Shown: one piece after another, positions 7,438-9,976 of the stretch | Numbering within the stretch: the stretch's first letter is position 1 | Layout: each line of letters begins with the position of its first letter | From: CAYWJT01 sp964458655 | GTDB taxonomy: Bacteria; Acidobacteriota; Aminicenantia; Aminicenantales; Saccharicenantaceae | Direction: 5' to 3' | Length of the DNA stretch: 9,976 bases | NCBI GenBank assembly: GCA_964458655.1 | Contig: CAYWJT010000069.1 | Span: forward strand, 1-9,976 | Translations under genes and position numbers: made by a program | The notes under the pieces: model-generated | Databases searched by the model: none | What the model was told of the DNA's origin: nothing | The model's input: the letters and a program-made list of their open reading frames with translations, nothing else

Positions 7438-7875
7438 GGCCCTGGCTTCAGCCAGTCTTGGGAAGGGGCACCGGCCCCATCTTTGAGCGACTCGATCCTA
7501 TCCAGCATTGTCCGGGGATTCATTCCGCCTTCCTGCGCGGCCGGGTCGAAGGCCACGCCGGCCTGGTAGCGGTATGTCTTGCCGGAGTTCAGGGAGGCCC
7601 AGACCACTCGGCCCCTAATGGTCAGCGGCACCTTTTCGCCCGGGATGGCTATCTCGAGCTCGACCGGCGACCTGAACTTCAGCAGTTTGCTGGTCAGGAA
7701 GCGGACCCCGTTCGAGCTCAGGTCGACCACGGGACAAAAGAATTCACCGTTCCTCCTCAGCCTGCCCATAAGCAGCAAGAGGCTGTAGGAAACCGTGGCG
7801 CCGGCCGCGCCGATGACCCCGCCGGAAGCGCCTGGTTTTTCGTTTTCGACCAAACTTCCTAGCTCCCTCGGGCAT
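7434..7875 (-). CDS. PilZ-domain protein, apparently frameshifted
   Basis: PilZ domains usually bind cyclic di-GMP through an N-terminal RxxxR and a DxSxxG motif. The downstream frame clearly encodes the domain: VVDLSSNGVRF with DxSxxG at 7707-7724, then alternating strands ending in RGRVVWASLN and YQAGVAFDP. The expected RxxxR is absent from that frame, but the neighbouring frame starting at ATG 7875 gives a basic segment with RKFGR, RKTRR and RRFRR. Reading both as one gene needs one base skipped; 442 nt is 147 codons plus 1. The G4 run (7817-7820) or A5 run (7836-7840) are plausible sites. A GAGG ribosome site lies 8 nt before this ATG, and a promoter lies just upstream. Without a shift, the protein could start at TTG 7853 (139 aa) and would lack RxxxR. 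The PilZ identity is fairly secure; the frameshift is inference. No enzymatic output domain is fused. Confidence 0.65.
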
Positions 7876-7910
7876 GCCGATGGCCTCGCTCGGTCCAGCC
7901 CTAAAAAAAC

Positions 7911-7940
7911 TATATATAACAGGGCGGGGTCGAAAGTCAA
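7911..7940 (-). promoter_or_regulatory. Sigma70-type promoter of the PilZ gene
   Basis: On the minus strand a -35 box TTGACT (7940-7935, 5 of 6) is followed by an alternating TATATATA tract. This offers TATATA at 7918-7913 or 7916-7911, with spacers of 16 or 18 nt. This is the most AT-rich patch in the right half of the window. Transcription would begin near 7905, about 30 nt before the ATG at 7875. The open frame running into PilZ from further upstream would have to start at the TTG within this -35 box, which argues against that start. Confidence 0.5.
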
Positions 7941-7976
7941 AGATTGCGCTGTTCCCTGATGCCGGCGCCGGCTTCC

Positions 7977-9102
7977 TCATTCCTTAAGGAGGAAGGCCTT
8001 GCCGGGGCCGACGCTGAGCACGGCCCGGACGCGCGAAACAGCCCCGTTTTCACCCGTCCTGACGAAGGAATAGGACAGGCTCGTGACTTTCTGATAGGTG
8101 GGCGCTGGGGGCGGCGGCGGTTTCTTGGACAGCAGGTCTTTCACGGCCCTGTAAGCCAGAGCCAGCGCGTCCAATATGGAAACCCCGTTGGCCATGGGGT
8201 CGGACTTGGGCGGCGGCAGATACGGCTTCTGGCCCGGCATGGATGGACCGGGGATGTGTATCTCGATAGGGGGAGCCTTGGGCGCGGACTTGCGGCTGCT
8301 CATGATGAGCTTGTCGTCGATGAACAGCGAGATCGTGCCCTGAAGGCTCGAGGGCTGCGGGGAAGGCGCCGGCCGGCCAAAGCCCGTCCCGGAAACCTGG
8401 GGCATCAAAGGCGATACCAAACCGGCCGCAGGAGCCGCTGCGAGAGCCGTTTCGGAGANNNNNNNNNNCGACATCCAGCCTTATGGGCTTCCTGATGACT
8501 AGGTCGTCCGACTTGAGGTCGAGCATGAATTCGTAGCTGCCGGGCGAGATGAACAGCTGGGCCACCGGTATGGTCAGGACGTGCCAGCCGCTCGGCCACA
8601 GGCCGCCTTCTATGATGACCCCGTTCAGCGAGATCCTGTAATAGGCGCTGGTCGAGGTCTGCAGGCCCACCTCGACCGTCGCTGGCAGGGCTGAGAAAGA
8701 GGCCTGTCCGCGGTAAAGGAAGACAAGTTCAGATACGAGCGGATACTTGTTCCTCCAGCCGGCCCAGAAAGCCAGGAAATCCCTGAATGTCCTGTCGTCC
8801 AGGAACGTCAGGTCGGGCTGGTTGTCCCTGTATCTCTCGAAATACTCGATTATCGCGTCCTGCTCTTTGCCGGCCAGGCCCAGCCGCGAGGCGAGGTAGG
8901 GGAGGAGCGCCGACGCGGCCTGGAGTTCGTCTCCCTCGAGCCCGGCCGCCGCGGCCTCGAGGCGGCTCAGGGCCCGGCCGTAATCCGGACGGGGGCCGGC
9001 CAGGCTTTCCCTTAATTCGGCCTTCCAGTCCTCCGCGGCGGTGAGCCGCAGACCGAGACAAATGATGAGGCCGAGCAAGAGCCCGCTTTTCCTAGTCATC
9101 AT
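7977..9102 (-). CDS. Unrecognised exported protein, interrupted by assembly gap
   Basis: I do not recognise this family. The N-terminus has a signal peptide: a basic MTRK, a hydrophobic core around residues 7-20 and a TAA-ED cleavage-like end. There is no lipobox, because Cys15 is preceded by Ile. Residues ~25-130 look helical. Residues ~140-211 look like a beta-sandwich resembling surface or carbohydrate-handling accessory domains (PGSYEFMLDL, YYRISLNGV). A 10-N gap (8459-8468) then changes the frame. The part after it (about 159 aa) is rich in Ala and Pro, including PPPPP, with a beta-type end GAVSRVRAVLSVGPGKAFLLKE. Both halves are open right up to the gap and share strand and composition, so they are treated as one gene of ~370 aa or more. 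Its first ATG (9102) overlaps the end of the TonB-like gene by 11 nt, implying coupled translation. A second ATG at 9099 is equally possible. Function unknown; a periplasmic partner of the TonB-like protein is a guess. Confidence 0.6.
8459..8468. other. Assembly gap (10 Ns)
   Basis: Ten undetermined bases lie inside the exported-protein gene. The coding frames on either side do not match if the gap is taken as exactly 10 nt, so the true length is probably different. Confidence 0.98.
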
Positions 9103-9976
9103 ATACGAACTCGAAGAGCATTTCGAGCAGGTCGCCCGGGAAATCAACAGGGAGCGCCGGGAACGGCAGGCTGGCTCTCAGCGCGGCCAGGGCCGCCTGG
9201 TCCAGGCTTTCTATGGAGGAGATCTCGATGATCTCTATGGAGGAAAGTTCGCCTTTCTTGTTGATGATGACGCTGAACCTGATCCGGGCGGTCTTCGACA
9301 GCTTTCCCGAGACCGGCAGCTCCCAGTTCTTCTGGATGCTTTCGACGACGAGCGCGGCCCAGGGGCCGAAGTCGAAGCCGGCGGCCGGAATGGAAATACC
9401 CAGCCTCTGACTTCTGAAGCCGCGTCCTGCCCTGCCTGCTCCGGCTGTCCCTCCCGGGAAACCGCGAGCCCCGCTGATGACACCCGCACCGGGCAGGCCC
9501 CTTATCAGGTCGGGAGGCAGGCCGCGGTCGCTTCCGGCCGAAGCGGAGCCGCCAGCGGTTGAACCCGGTGGCCCCAGCGTGATGGAAAGCCCCGAACCGC
9601 TCTTGGCTGCCGGCCGGGAAGTCATCGAGCGCTGGAACTCTTTGGACAGAGAAGGCACGGCCGAGCTTTCGGCCGCGGCCCCCGCCCTATGGCCGGTTGG
9701 ACCGGTTGCCTGGGGCATTTCGCCGACCGCCTGGACCATCCGGGTCGCCGGCTCCTCAACAGGCTTTCCGGTCCCGGCTCGGTCCGCACCGCCTGCCTCA
9801 GGGCCGGCCTGGAGCTCTTCCTCTGTGACTGTCGAGCGCCCACCCACGATCCTAGGGAGAGAAACCTTGAGGGGAGGGGACAGGACAACAGGCTGAACCT
9901 GCTCTTTCTTGACGTCCAGGATCTTGACCGTTATCCGGGCCTGGACCATGAAGTAGACCAGGAGCCCGTGCAGGAC
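9092..9976 (-). CDS. TonB/TolA-like envelope protein, 5' end outside the window
   Basis: TonB-type proteins link an inner-membrane energy source to outer-membrane receptors. The frame stays open to the window edge. The codons beyond the ATG at 9949 read VLHGLLVYF, continuing a membrane helix into MVQARITVKI, so 9949 is probably internal and the gene is partial. After the helix comes a 150-residue low-complexity linker rich in Gly, Ala, Pro and Ser (about 9850-9400), expected to span the periplasm. The last ~90 residues (9367-9095) form a TonB/TolA-like C-terminal domain: AALVVESIQKNWELP, ARIRFSVIINKKGELSSIEI, then LPFPALPVDFPGDLLEMLFEFVY. No exbB or exbD is visible here; they could lie upstream, outside the window. 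The linker is Gly/Ala-rich instead of the Pro-Lys/Pro-Glu repeats of classical TonB, so TolA-like is an alternative. It overlaps the exported-protein gene. Confidence 0.78.
   Translation of the reverse strand, partial: VLHGLLVYFMVQARITVKILDVKKEQVQPVVLSPPLKVSLPRIVGGRSTVTEEELQAGPEAGGADRAGTGKPVEEPATRMVQAVGEMPQATGPTGHRAGAAAESSAVPSLSKEFQRSMTSRPAAKSGSGLSITLGPPGSTAGGSASAGSDRGLPPDLIRGLPGAGVISGARGFPGGTAGAGRAGRGFRSQRLGISIPAAGFDFGPWAALVVESIQKNWELPVSGKLSKTARIRFSVIINKKGELSSIEIIEISSIESLDQAALAALRASLPFPALPVDFPGDLLEMLFEFVYDD

Noticed and set aside
7797..7811. GGCGC-CGGCC-GCGCC inverted repeat as a terminator for glyS
   Set aside because: The stem is only 5 bp, there is no adjacent T run (the nearest is 25 nt away), and it lies inside the PilZ coding region, where GC-rich repeats are expected by chance.
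7876..7940. PilZ protein starting at TTG 7940 (168 codons)
   Set aside because: That TTG is part of the proposed -35 box, has no ribosome site, and the added residues are not PilZ-like.
7961..7972. GCCGGCGCCGGC 12-nt palindrome just after the exported-protein stop
   Set aside because: It is simple GC-rich self-complementary sequence with no T run behind it; too short and low in complexity to call a terminator or operator.

Overview
No new system is evident in this window. It holds a conventional glycine-metabolism operon on the + strand and, convergent with it, a less familiar three-gene envelope/signalling group on the - strand. The DNA is GC-rich, with frequent AGG arginine codons and some ATA isoleucine codons. 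The split P-protein (gcvPA + gcvPB), the alpha2beta2 glycyl-tRNA synthetase and a TonB-type protein indicate a diderm bacterium that is not an ordinary gamma-proteobacterium. An Acidobacteriota/Aminicenantes-type or deltaproteobacterial-type genome would fit, but this is inference. A run of 10 Ns shows this is draft, probably metagenome-derived, sequence.

Layout. Positions 1-120 hold a good sigma70-type promoter (-35 at 57-62, -10 at 81-86) with a short near-palindrome upstream of it. From 121 to 7437 six + strand genes are packed together: gcvT, gcvH, gcvPA, gcvPB, glyQ, glyS. gcvT and gcvH are separated by 71 nt containing a strong GC hairpin, and gcvH and gcvPA by 34 nt. After that the genes overlap or nearly touch: ATGA overlap gcvPA/gcvPB, 2 nt gcvPB/glyQ, 1 nt overlap glyQ/glyS. 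Together they encode three of the four glycine cleavage components (T, H and both P subunits; L is absent) plus both subunits of the enzyme that charges tRNA-Gly, so glycine breakdown or synthesis and glycine use in translation probably share one transcript.

From 7434 to the right end everything is on the - strand. In transcription order these are a TonB/TolA-like protein whose 5' end runs off the window (9976-9092), an unrecognised exported protein overlapping its end and interrupted by the 10-N gap (9102-7977), and, behind its own promoter, a PilZ-domain protein (7875-7434) that appears frameshifted in this assembly. The PilZ stop codon overlaps the glyS stop codon tail-to-tail.

Points worth checking are the gcv-gly gene fusion into one operon, the PilZ frameshift, the paired TonB/exported-protein genes, the inter-gene hairpin, and the lack of space for terminators between the convergent units.
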